Shown one piece after another: positions 27,438 through 36,661 of a DNA stretch of 39,597 nucleotides. The position numbers and the translations under genes are program-made. The DNA comes from Lachnospiraceae bacterium (GTDB lineage: Bacteria > Bacillota > Clostridia > Lachnospirales > Lachnospiraceae). The notes under the pieces are model-generated. The model saw only the letters and a list, made by a program, of their open reading frames with translations. It was not told where the DNA came from and made no database searches. Location: the NCBI GenBank assembly GCA_029225485.1, contig JAQXWO010000140.1, positions 1-39,597 of the forward strand, written 5' to 3'. Position 1 is the stretch's first letter, and each line of letters opens with the position of its first letter.

Positions 27438-28559
27438 GTGCATACAATGAACAGCAATTCAGAAATCTACCGTATTTTTATTATAAATCCCGGTTCTACC
27501 TCAACCAAGCTTTCCATGTTTGAGAATGAGGACAATTTATTTACCACGGATGTGTTTCATGATTCTTCGGTTCTGAAAGAATTCCCAACGATCAACGACC
27601 AGCTGGACTACCGCATGCAGGTGGTGGAGGATTTTCTGAAGGAGCATCAGATTGATCTGACCGGTTTGGATGCCATTGTGGGCCGGGGAGGCGGATGTTA
27701 TCCGGTAGAAGGAGGTATCTACCAGATTGATGACCGTCTGATCCAGGATACCCGGGAAGCAAAGGGAGGTCTGTACCATGCCTCCATGCTGGGTGTACAG
27801 ATGGCCAGTGAGCTTCAGAAAGAGTATGGAGGAATCATGCTGATGATGGATCCGCCTGTGGTGGATGAACTGTGTGATCTGGCCCGCATTACCGGTGTCA
27901 AAGGGATTTACCGCAGGACTGCGGCCCATGTATTGAATCTGAAAGAGACGGCGAGACGTCACGCGGTGTCCATGGGAAGACGGTATGAGGACTGCAATTT
28001 CATTGTCTGCCATATCGACGGAGGCATTACGGTGACAGCGCATGAAAAGGGAAGGATGATCGATGCCAATGACGGAGGCGGAGGCGAAGGTCCGTTTACG
28101 CCGACCCGTATGGGCTCAATGGCAGTGACGGATGTGATCCGGCAGCTGAAGGACAGGACGCCGGAGGAGATGCGGTCGCTGTGCAGCCAGACAGGAGGGC
28201 TGTCCAGCCATTTCGGTACTTCCAATTCTGACACGATCCATCGTATGGTGGAAGCAGGTGATCCGGAGGCTGTCCGTGTGTGGAATGCCATGATCTATCA
28301 GGTCAGCAAGTGGATCGGTTCCATGAGTACAGTTTTGAAAGGACAGGTGGATGGAATCCTTCTGACCGGGGGACTGGTGCGCTTCCGGGATGTGGTGGAC
28401 CAGATCCGGGAGAACTGCGGATGGATCGCTCCGGTCAGCGTCTACCCGGGAGAATTCGAGCAGGAGGCCATGGCGGCGGGAGCATTGCGCATCCTGCGGG
28501 GAGAAGAAGAAGCGAAGATCTATTCCGGAAGGCCGGTGTGGGAAGGATTTCAGGATTGA
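27438..28559 (+). CDS. buk: Butyrate kinase (ASKHA acetate/butyrate kinase family)
   Basis: 'FIINPGSTSTKLSMFENE', 'VGRGGGCYPVEGGIY', 'FIVCHIDGGITVTAHEKGRMID', 'DGILLTGGLVRF'. Alternative start at 27447. Confidence 0.92.
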   Translation: MHTMNSNSEIYRIFIINPGSTSTKLSMFENEDNLFTTDVFHDSSVLKEFPTINDQLDYRMQVVEDFLKEHQIDLTGLDAIVGRGGGCYPVEGGIYQIDDRLIQDTREAKGGLYHASMLGVQMASELQKEYGGIMLMMDPPVVDELCDLARITGVKGIYRRTAAHVLNLKETARRHAVSMGRRYEDCNFIVCHIDGGITVTAHEKGRMIDANDGGGGEGPFTPTRMGSMAVTDVIRQLKDRTPEEMRSLCSQTGGLSSHFGTSNSDTIHRMVEAGDPEAVRVWNAMIYQVSKWIGSMSTVLKGQVDGILLTGGLVRFRDVVDQIRENCGWIAPVSVYPGEFEQEAMAAGALRILRGEEEAKIYSGRPVWEGFQD

Positions 28560-28607
28560 CAGGTTTTGACTGTTTCACGACAGAAAGATACATCAGGAGG
28601 ATGATTT

Positions 28608-31600
28608 ATGATAAACCGGACGATGATCCGACATATGGCAGGATCCGCTGCTTTTTCGAAAGGAGAAGACCTGTATCTGAGCAATAAGATCTATAATTTT
28701 TCTATAGAGGTGGACGAGGAAGATGATCCGGTAGACTGTATCGAGGCTCAGGTAAAAGGCAGCGGCCGCAATCGGTATGATGTCATGCTGAAGTATGACT
28801 ATGAAACGGGCAGCCTGGAGGAATCCTACTGTGACTGTCCTGCTTTTTACAGTTACAGCGGGATCTGTAAACATTGTGTGGCGGTGGCGCTGAAATATCT
28901 GGACTATCAGAAAAGCCATCAAAAAGAACGTCAGGAAACGGCTGCCGGAGACAGTGTGCCGGAGGAGCTCCGCAGGCTGATGCAGGCGTTGGGCATACCG
29001 ACGGATGATGAGGATTCTGAGGAGAGCCAGCGGGATGTTTTTTCGGACGGATTCGGGCAGGATAAGGCACGTACGAATACCAGAGGCAGGGGAGGAAAAG
29101 CTTCCCGCGCAGCGCAGGCCATGCAGACCACTCCGTCGATCCAGCGTCTGCTGACAAATCAGGTCAGCCAGAGGATGTCCAGGCTGCAAAGCAGCGTACA
29201 CGAAGAGGTATCTCTGGATCCGTATCTGACGTATTCATACGGGGAAATGCATCTGGAATTTAAACTGGGAATTAAGCAGAAATACGTCCTGAAGGATGTC
29301 TTTGCCCTGACCCGCCGGATCCGGAATCAGGAGGAGTATGCTTATGGGCAGAAACTGAAATTTCTGCATACGATAGATGCATTTACACCGGAATCGCAGA
29401 AGCTGGTGAAATTTTTGATGGACTGGACGGAAAAGAACCGGCAGCGGTTCCTGCAGACTACATATTATGGATATTCTTACAGCTCCACTCCCCAGGAGCT
29501 TCGCCATATGCCTCTTTCGCCCTCTGATCTGGAGGATTTTCTGGAGGCCGTGGAGGATCGGGAGTTTACGGCGCAGATCGGGAATACACCGGAACAGATG
29601 TGGCATGTGACCGGGGAGCCGGTGCCGAGGACCATGGAGATCTGCGGAAAGAAGGACGGCATTGAAGTTTCCGTCAATTATCTTTCCGGAATTGCGGGAA
29701 ACCGGTATTATATTTATTTTCAGGAGCCTCTGATCCACCTGATACCCAGAGAGACGCTGGAGCCCATCAGCGGATTTCTGAATTGTATGGCTGATATTCC
29801 GGACCGGAAGATCCGGATCGCGAAGGAAGATGTGCCTCTGTTCTGCCGGGAACTGCTGCCGGCTCTGGAGCAGACCTATGAGTGTACGAAGAAAAACTTT
29901 GATGCGGAGGCCTATGGAGTATTTCCGGTATCCTTTGAGATCTATCTGGATGCGCCTCAGAAGCAGTTTGTGACCTGCAAAGTGCTGGCAGTCTACGGAG
30001 AGAAGAAATACAATGTTTATGCTCCGACGGTATCCATGGCGTCCCGGGATATGATAAAAGAGGAAGAGGTAAAGAAAGTCGTTTCCTCTTACTGCAATGC
30101 GTACGATGACAAAGAGCATATGATGGTGCTGGCGGAGAATGAGGATCTGCTGTACGAGCTGCTGGTTCACGGGATTCCCAGGTTTCAGGAGCTGGGTGAG
30201 GTGTTCGTATCGGATGCCATCAAACGGATCCGCGTCTCATCCGCGCCGAAGGTATCCGTGGGACTGTCGGTGAACGGAGACTGGCTGGAGTTGCAGATGA
30301 CCTCCGAGGACATGTCCAGGGAGGAGCTGATCGAGATCCTGTCCCGCTACAACAGAAAGAAGAAATTTTATCGCCTGAAAAACGGTGATTTTGTCAATAT
30401 GGAAGATGAGGGGATGGCGGCGCTTCTGGAAATGCAGAAAGGCCTGAATCTGACGCCGTCCCAGCTGAAAAAGGAAAAGGTGGAACTGCCCAGATACCGT
30501 GCGCTGTATCTGGACGGAGAGCTTTGCCAGAGCCAGTCCCTGCCGGTGAACCGGAACCGGGCATTCCGCTCCCTGATCCGGAATATGAAGACGGTGGAGG
30601 ACAATGATTTTGAGATTCCGCCGGAGCTGGAACCGGTTCTCAGGGAGTATCAGAAAAGAGGATTTCTCTGGATCAAGACCCTCTGTCACAACGGTTTTGG
30701 AGGGATCCTGGCAGACGATATGGGACTGGGGAAGACGCTGCAGGTGATCGCGTTTCTGGTGTCGGAGTTAAGCGGATCCGGCAGTTCAGATGAAGTCTCT
30801 TGTGGTAAAGAGCCGGATGGCAGACAGGAGCTGCGCCGTACTCTGATCGTGTGTCCGGCTTCTCTTGTGTTCAACTGGCATGCAGAGTTTGAAAAGTTTG
30901 CGCCTCAGCTGTCGGTTAAGATGGTCACCGGCACGGCGGCGGAGCGGAAGGAGATCGTGGAGCAGGCGGGAGAACAGGAGATTCTGGTGACCTCCTATGA
31001 TCTGCTGAAGCGTGATCTGGCCAATTATGAAGGAATAAAGTTTTTCTGCGAAGTCATTGACGAGGCGCAGTACATCAAGAATCATAATACACAGGCAGCA
31101 AAGGCAGTCAAGGAGATCAGTGCAGGCTTTCGTCTGGCGCTGACCGGCACGCCTATTGAAAACAGACTGAGTGAACTGTGGAGTATTTTTGATTATCTGA
31201 TGCCGGGATTTCTCTACGGATATCAGAAATTCCGGGAAGAGATCGAGACACCGGTGCTGCAGCACCAGGATGAGGCGGCCATGAACCGCCTGCAGAAAAT
31301 GATCCGTCCATTTGTGCTGCGCCGTCTGAAAAAGGAAGTGCTGACAGACCTGCCGGACAAGCTGGAGGAGTGCATTTATGCGAAGATGGAGGGCGAGCAG
31401 CAGTCCCTCTATGATGCCCATGTGAAACGGCTGCGCATGATGCTGGACAAAGACAGTGAGGAGGAATTCAACCGTTCCAAAATCCAGATATTGTCAGAAC
31501 TGACCAGGCTGCGTCAGATCTGCTGCGATCCGGCGCTTTTGTTTGAAGGATATCAGGGAAATTCCTCCAAGACAGAGGTGTGCATCGACCTGATCAAAAA

Positions 31601-32072
31601 TGCAGTCAGCGGCGGCCACAAGATCCTGCTGTTTTCCCAGTTTACCTCCATGCTGGAGCGGCTGCAGCAGCGCATGGAGGAGGAAAAGATCTCGTATTAT
31701 GTGCTGACCGGATCCACCAGCAAGGAGAAACGTCGGGCTCTTGTGGAAGCCTTTCAGAAGGATGATACTTCGGTATTCTGTATTTCCCTGAAGGCCGGAG
31801 GCACCGGGCTGAACCTGACGGCGGCGGATATCGTGATCCATTACGACCCCTGGTGGAATCTGGCAGTTCAGAATCAGGCCACGGACCGGGCTCACCGGAT
31901 CGGTCAGGAGAATGTGGTCAGCGTCTATAAGCTGATCACCAAGGGAACTATTGAGGAGAGCATTACAAAGCTTCAGGAGAAGAAACATGAGCTGGCTGAC
32001 CAGGTGCTGGGAAGCGGCGGGCTGGACGGCGGCAGCTTCACGAAGGAAGAGCTGCTGGAGCTGCTGAAGTAA
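28608..32072 (+). CDS. SNF2-family helicase with N-terminal SWIM zinc finger
   Basis: 'YCDCPAFYSYSGICKHCVAVALKYL' SWIM; 'GILADDMGLGKTLQVIAFL', 'LALTGTPIENRLSELWSIFDYL', 'FSQFTSMLERLQQRM', 'ISLKAGGTGLNLTAADIVIHYDPWWNLAVQNQATDRAHRIGQ'. Confidence 0.95.
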   Translation: MINRTMIRHMAGSAAFSKGEDLYLSNKIYNFSIEVDEEDDPVDCIEAQVKGSGRNRYDVMLKYDYETGSLEESYCDCPAFYSYSGICKHCVAVALKYLDYQKSHQKERQETAAGDSVPEELRRLMQALGIPTDDEDSEESQRDVFSDGFGQDKARTNTRGRGGKASRAAQAMQTTPSIQRLLTNQVSQRMSRLQSSVHEEVSLDPYLTYSYGEMHLEFKLGIKQKYVLKDVFALTRRIRNQEEYAYGQKLKFLHTIDAFTPESQKLVKFLMDWTEKNRQRFLQTTYYGYSYSSTPQELRHMPLSPSDLEDFLEAVEDREFTAQIGNTPEQMWHVTGEPVPRTMEICGKKDGIEVSVNYLSGIAGNRYYIYFQEPLIHLIPRETLEPISGFLNCMADIPDRKIRIAKEDVPLFCRELLPALEQTYECTKKNFDAEAYGVFPVSFEIYLDAPQKQFVTCKVLAVYGEKKYNVYAPTVSMASRDMIKEEEVKKVVSSYCNAYDDKEHMMVLAENEDLLYELLVHGIPRFQELGEVFVSDAIKRIRVSSAPKVSVGLSVNGDWLELQMTSEDMSREELIEILSRYNRKKKFYRLKNGDFVNMEDEGMAALLEMQKGLNLTPSQLKKEKVELPRYRALYLDGELCQSQSLPVNRNRAFRSLIRNMKTVEDNDFEIPPELEPVLREYQKRGFLWIKTLCHNGFGGILADDMGLGKTLQVIAFLVSELSGSGSSDEVSCGKEPDGRQELRRTLIVCPASLVFNWHAEFEKFAPQLSVKMVTGTAAERKEIVEQAGEQEILVTSYDLLKRDLANYEGIKFFCEVIDEAQYIKNHNTQAAKAVKEISAGFRLALTGTPIENRLSELWSIFDYLMPGFLYGYQKFREEIETPVLQHQDEAAMNRLQKMIRPFVLRRLKKEVLTDLPDKLEECIYAKMEGEQQSLYDAHVKRLRMMLDKDSEEEFNRSKIQILSELTRLRQICCDPALLFEGYQGNSSKTEVCIDLIKNAVSGGHKILLFSQFTSMLERLQQRMEEEKISYYVLTGSTSKEKRRALVEAFQKDDTSVFCISLKAGGTGLNLTAADIVIHYDPWWNLAVQNQATDRAHRIGQENVVSVYKLITKGTIEESITKLQEKKHELADQVLGSGGLDGGSFTKEELLELLK

Positions 32073-32088
32073 ATGAGAGGGGTATTTC

Positions 32089-32293
32089 ACAATGGGACGC
32101 CCTGTACTGCCGCATATCCGCGTGTGCTGCCTCCGTCCCGGACATTTGCAGAATTTGTCTGCCGGTGCAGGACGGAGATCGTCCTTCGCCGGTCAGACAG
32201 ATTCTGCAGATGTCCGTTCCGAGGTCAGACACGCCGGATATGCGGCAGTGCAGGGCTGTGTATCAAATGGGGAAAAGATGCCAGGAGTGTGCA
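32089..32293 (+). repeat. Long-hairpin intergenic repeat element, copy B
   Basis: Near-complete hairpin: GCCCTGTACTGCCGCATATCCGCGTGTGCTGCCTCCGTCCCGGACATTTGCAGAATTTGTCTGCCGGTGCAGGACG pairs with the downstream arm ending GGCAGTGCAGGGC; apical loop GGACG-GAGAT-CGTCC. Homologous to copy A. Confidence 0.9.
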
Positions 32294-32369
32294 ACACGGA
32301 ACATTCCGTCAAGTATCTTTGCATCTTAATAGCATATCAATGGTTGAGGTACGGAAAGGAGATTTGATT

Positions 32370-33005
32370 ATGACACCGAAGCAGAAATATTATGAGAATA
32401 TTGCGAAAACAGTGATTAAAAATTTAGAGAAACGCCAGATGGAGGGATATTATTGTCCTGACAGGGCGTCGGCGGTGGAGAAGGCGCTTTCCCTGATGCC
32501 GGAGGGTTCCAGTATTGGATGGGGCGGTTCCATGACCTTGGGTGAATCGGGGCTGATGGATGCCATTGCCGGAGGTCAGTATGAGCTGATCGACCGGAAT
32601 ACGGCAAAGACTCCGGAGGAGAAGCGGGCGATGGGAGGACGGCTCTGCTGTTCGGATTATTTTCTGATGAGTACCAATGCGATCACCGTTAAGGGCGAAC
32701 TGGTCAATATGGACGGGTTTGGAAATCGTGTGGCCTTTCTCTGCTACGGACCGCAGAATGTGATCGTTCTGGCAGGCATCAATAAGGTGGTCCGTGATGT
32801 GGAGAGCGGGATCCAGCGGATCCGCACCGCAGCTGCGCCGCCAAATACGGTGCGTCTGGACAAGAAAACGCCCTGCGCGCTGACCGGAGTGTGCGGAGAC
32901 TGTCATGCGCCGGACTGCATCTGCAGCCAGCTGGTGATTACGAGACATTCCAGCGTGCCGGGACGGATCAAGGTGATCCTGGTCGGGGAGGAACTGGGAT
33001 ATTAA
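32370..33005 (+). CDS. LUD domain protein (LutC/DUF162 family)
   Basis: 'LSLMPEGSSIGWGGSMTLGESGLMDAI', 'DYFLMSTNAITVKGELVNMDGFGNRVAFLCYGPQNVIVLAGINKVV'. Start set at ATG 32370; the longer ORF reads through hairpin B. Confidence 0.9.
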   Translation: MTPKQKYYENIAKTVIKNLEKRQMEGYYCPDRASAVEKALSLMPEGSSIGWGGSMTLGESGLMDAIAGGQYELIDRNTAKTPEEKRAMGGRLCCSDYFLMSTNAITVKGELVNMDGFGNRVAFLCYGPQNVIVLAGINKVVRDVESGIQRIRTAAAPPNTVRLDKKTPCALTGVCGDCHAPDCICSQLVITRHSSVPGRIKVILVGEELGY

Positions 33006-33020
33006 GGGAGGAAAACTGTT

Positions 33021-33692
33021 TTGGAAAAGCTGTTTGAAGATATCAATGAGTATCAGTTTATAAAAATGATGGAGACAGGCAAAAAGTATATGGCTCTGAT
33101 GAGCCGTTACCGCTGCGCCATCATGGAGGTAGAGACGAAGCTTCGCGTATTAAATGAAGAATTTTCCAGTCAGTATGACAGGAATCCCTTTGAGTCCATC
33201 AAAAGCCGTCTGAAAAGTCCCATCAGCATTCTGGAGAAGCTGCAGAGGCGGGGCGTCAAGCTCACAGAGGACAATATGGCAGCCGCAATTGAGCAGAATC
33301 TGAACGATGTGGCCGGGCTCCGGGTAGTATGTTCGTTCCAGGAGGACATTTACCGGCTGGCGGATCTGCTGGCCTGTCAGGATGATGTGAAGGTACTGCG
33401 GGTGAAGGACTATATTAAAAATCCAAAGCCCAATGGATACCGCAGCCTTCATCTGATTCTGGAGGTTCCTGTATTTCTGGAGGAAGGAAAGACGCCCATC
33501 AAGGTCGAGGTGCAGTTCCGCACCATAGCCATGGACTTCTGGGCCAGTCTGGATCACAAGCTGAGGTATAAGAAGAATATTGAAAATGAAGAAGAGATCA
33601 TGGAGAAGCTGCGCCAGAGTGCCGAGACTATCGCAGCGCTGGACAGCGAGATGCAGTCGATCAGAAACATGATCGAGAGAAGTAGCATTTAG
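33021..33692 (+). CDS. Small alarmone synthetase, RelA/SpoT-like (p)ppGpp synthetase
   Basis: 'SIKSRLKSPISILEKLQRRG', 'NDVAGLRVVCSFQEDIYRLADLL', 'DYIKNPKPNGYRSLHLILEVPV', 'VEVQFRTIAMDFWASLDHKLRYK'; no HD or TGS domain. Confidence 0.93.
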   Translation: MEKLFEDINEYQFIKMMETGKKYMALMSRYRCAIMEVETKLRVLNEEFSSQYDRNPFESIKSRLKSPISILEKLQRRGVKLTEDNMAAAIEQNLNDVAGLRVVCSFQEDIYRLADLLACQDDVKVLRVKDYIKNPKPNGYRSLHLILEVPVFLEEGKTPIKVEVQFRTIAMDFWASLDHKLRYKKNIENEEEIMEKLRQSAETIAALDSEMQSIRNMIERSSI

Positions 33693-33701
33693 GGCTTTCC
33701 C

Positions 33702-33752
33702 AAACCTCTGTTTTATGGTAAAATAATTATATTTTACTGGACAGAGGTTTTT
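33702..33752 (+). terminator. Probable terminator / stem-loop
   Basis: AAACCTCTGT ... ACAGAGGTTTTT with inner AT-rich stem. Confidence 0.6.
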
Positions 33753-33802
33753 CTGTCCGACAAGCCGGGGTGACCTTCCGGGGGGAGAGAAAGGTTAAAA
33801 GG

Positions 33803-35869
33803 ATGAAAGATAAGAAAAAGCTGAACAGGCAGCAGGCAAAATACGGCGGCAATATTATGCGCCACTGGTATTGGTGTGTATGGATGATGATCTTGCTTCT
33901 GGTACTGACCGTGGTGATTTTTTCTATCGATACGCTGGCCGGATGTGTGACAGCGGGGTTTTCAGTGGTGATCTATCTGCTTTTGATTGGGCTGGATCTG
34001 TATTTTAAGCCCAAGGTGCTGCAGGAGCTGATCGATTTTGCCAATCATTATGAGGGGATCCAGAGAGACATGCTGCAGGAGTTTGCTATTCCCTTCGGAC
34101 TCACGGAGCCGGACGGCAAAGTACTCTGGATGAACGAGCGCCTCATGGAGCTCACCGGGAAAAATGCGCATTTTCATAAAAATATCAGTCTTGTGATGCC
34201 GGAGCTGGATGTATCTGCTTTTCCGGAGGATCTGGACGAGTATATGATCGAGACTGCATATAAAGATCAGACCTTCCGGGTAACGATGCGCAGGATCCGG
34301 ATGGATGAGCTGCTGGATGCTTCTGCAGTGGCGCAGCGGATGCAGGAGAACAGCTGTATTGTGGCTGTGAATTTCCTGGACATTACGGAGCTGAGCCATC
34401 TTCGTAAGGAGAATCATGACCAGAAGCAGGTAGTGGGACTTTTGTACATGGACAATTATGACGAGGTCATGGAGAGCGTGGAGGATATCCGCAGATCCAT
34501 GCTGGAGGCCCTTGTGGACCGGAGAATCACAAAGTACGTCACTACGCTGGGCGGTATCTGCAAGAAGCTGGAAAAGGATAAATATCTTCTTGTGACGAAC
34601 CGCAGAGGTCTGGAGCAGATGGAGGCAGACCGTTTTTCTGTGCTGGAGGATGTGAAGACGGTCAATATCGGAAATGCGATCCATGTGACGATCAGCATCG
34701 GTCTCGGACTGGAGAGCGGCGGTTACTGTCAGGATTATGAGGCGGCCAGAGGAGCTATGGAAATGGCTCTGGCCCGGGGCGGCGACCAGGTGGTAGTCAA
34801 AGAAGGGGACAAGATCCAGTTCTTTGGAGGTAAGACACAGCGGGCGGAGAAGAATACAAAGGTTCGCGCCCGTGTCAAGGCACAGGCGCTGCATGAACTG
34901 ATCAGTACCCGTGAGCGTGTGATCGTCATGGGGCACAAGATCACCGATATCGATTCCCTGGGAGCAGCGGTGGGCGTCTGCCGCGCCGCGCTTCAGGTGG
35001 GCAAGCACGCCCATATCGTGCTGGGAGATGTGAACAGCAGCATCCGCTCGTGGGTCAATATGCTCAAAGAAAAGGGAGAGTACGAGGAGGATCTGTTTAT
35101 CACCCACAATCAGGCCATTGAGATGACGAATCAGAATACGATCGTGGTGGTGGTAGATACGAACAGACCCAGTATGGCAGAGTGTGAGGAGATCCTGTAC
35201 CTGACCCGGTCGGTGGTGGTGATCGATCATCACAGACAGACCACGGAGAAGATCGAGCATGCGGCGCTGTCCTACATCGAGCCTTCTGCGTCTTCCGCCT
35301 GTGAGATGATTGCGGAGATCCTGCAGTATTATGGGGAAGGCATACGGCTGAGGTCCTTCGAGGCTGACTGCATGTATGCGGGTATCGTCATCGATACGAA
35401 TAATTTTGTGGCGAAGACTGGCAGCCGTACCTTTGAGGCGGCGGCCTATCTGAGAAAGAACGGCGCGGATGTCACGAGAGTCCGCAAAGCGTTCCGGAAT
35501 GATATGGATACTTACAAGGCACGGGCAGAGGCAGTGCGCCACGCAGAGACTTATATGGGAGTTTATGCCATCAGTATCTGCCCGGCTCAGGGGCTGGAAA
35601 GCCCTAATGTGGTGGGAGCCCAGGCGGCCAATGAGCTGCTGAATATCATAGGGGTAAAAGCCTCTTTTGTGCTTACAGAATATAATGGCAAGATATTTAT
35701 CAGCGCCCGGGCCATCGATGAGGTCAATGTACAGATCATCATGGAGCGGATGGGCGGCGGCGGTCATATGAACATCGCCGGAGCACAGCTGGCGGGAGTT
35801 ACAGTGGAGCAGGCCCGGGATCAGCTGAAGGAAGTATTAAAACAGATGACAGAAGAAGGAGCGATTTGA
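33803..35869 (+). CDS. gdpP: GdpP-type c-di-AMP phosphodiesterase (TM, PAS-like, degenerate GGDEF, DHH/DHHA1)
   Basis: Two N-terminal TM helices; DHH 'IVMGHKITDIDSLGAAVGVCRAA', 'VVVIDHHRQ', 'GGGGHMNIAGAQL' DHHA1. Confidence 0.92.
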   Translation: MKDKKKLNRQQAKYGGNIMRHWYWCVWMMILLLVLTVVIFSIDTLAGCVTAGFSVVIYLLLIGLDLYFKPKVLQELIDFANHYEGIQRDMLQEFAIPFGLTEPDGKVLWMNERLMELTGKNAHFHKNISLVMPELDVSAFPEDLDEYMIETAYKDQTFRVTMRRIRMDELLDASAVAQRMQENSCIVAVNFLDITELSHLRKENHDQKQVVGLLYMDNYDEVMESVEDIRRSMLEALVDRRITKYVTTLGGICKKLEKDKYLLVTNRRGLEQMEADRFSVLEDVKTVNIGNAIHVTISIGLGLESGGYCQDYEAARGAMEMALARGGDQVVVKEGDKIQFFGGKTQRAEKNTKVRARVKAQALHELISTRERVIVMGHKITDIDSLGAAVGVCRAALQVGKHAHIVLGDVNSSIRSWVNMLKEKGEYEEDLFITHNQAIEMTNQNTIVVVVDTNRPSMAECEEILYLTRSVVVIDHHRQTTEKIEHAALSYIEPSASSACEMIAEILQYYGEGIRLRSFEADCMYAGIVIDTNNFVAKTGSRTFEAAAYLRKNGADVTRVRKAFRNDMDTYKARAEAVRHAETYMGVYAISICPAQGLESPNVVGAQAANELLNIIGVKASFVLTEYNGKIFISARAIDEVNVQIIMERMGGGGHMNIAGAQLAGVTVEQARDQLKEVLKQMTEEGAI

Positions 35870-35870
35870 G

Positions 35871-36317
35871 ATGAAAGTAATCTTATTACAGGATGTAAAA
35901 TCAGTAGGTAAAAAAGGAGAGATCGTGGAGGTCAGCGACGGATACGCAAGAAATGTGCTGCTGCGCAAGGGGCAGGGCAAGGAAGCCACCGGGAAAAATA
36001 TGAATGACCTGAAGCTGCAGAAGGCAAATGCCGAGAAGATTGCCCAGGAGCAGCTGGAGGCGGCGAAGGCACTGGCTGAGGAGATGAAGGATAAGAAGAT
36101 CACGGTGGCAGTCAAGGTCGGAGAGGGCGGACGTGTCTTTGGTTCTGTATCCTCCAAGGAGATCGCAGAGGCGCTGAAAGCACAGCTTGGCTACGATGTA
36201 GATAAGAAGAAGATCCTGCTGGATGGCCCGATCAAGACTCTGGGCGTGACTAATGTGGGCATCAAGCTCCACACGAAGGTGACAGCAGAGATCGGTGTGC
36301 ATGTGACGGAGGCATAG
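35871..36317 (+). CDS. rplI: 50S ribosomal protein L9
   Basis: 'MKVILLQDVKSVGKKGEIVEVSDGYARNVLLRKG'. Confidence 0.96.
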   Translation: MKVILLQDVKSVGKKGEIVEVSDGYARNVLLRKGQGKEATGKNMNDLKLQKANAEKIAQEQLEAAKALAEEMKDKKITVAVKVGEGGRVFGSVSSKEIAEALKAQLGYDVDKKKILLDGPIKTLGVTNVGIKLHTKVTAEIGVHVTEA

Positions 36318-36326
36318 CTTCTGTTT

Positions 36327-36546
36327 CATTGAGAGGACGCCGTAGTCAGGGGCAGGGAGCCCTGTGGAAAACAGAGGGGCAGGACTCCGACGAACTAACT
36401 GCCAACTGCGACCAGCGCCGCTCAGGAGAGCCTTCGCGCCGGGTCTGCGTAAGCAGTGGATTTCGTCTCCGTCCTGAACGCCCCTGCGGAGAATATTTTC
36501 CACCGGGTTCCCTGCCCCTGACTGCGGCTGTATTTCGATGAAGCGG
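36327..36546 (+). repeat. Long-hairpin intergenic repeat element, copy C (divergent interior)
   Basis: GCCGTAGTCAGGGGCAGGGA (36339-36358) pairs with TCCCTGCCCCTGACTGCGGC (36509-36528), 19/20 plus one G:U; inner arms also complementary (CTGTGGAAAA/TTTTCCAC; AGGACTCCGACGAA/TTCGTCTCCGTCCT). Ends GGACGCC and GGCTGTATTTCGATG match copies A and B. Confidence 0.75.
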
Positions 36547-36661
36547 AGTCAATACTGCTTAATATGGACGCCTCTGTATCCGGATGAAGGATATCTGCTT
36601 GTTTTGCAGATTGGCTCTGAACAATTACGATTATTCTATTATATCAAAGGAGGTCTTCCTC

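Noticed and set aside
36329-36541. 70-aa and 68-aa ORFs on opposite strands over the rplI-dnaB gap
   Set aside because: They lie entirely inside the palindromic element C; the sequence is better explained by its hairpin than by coding.
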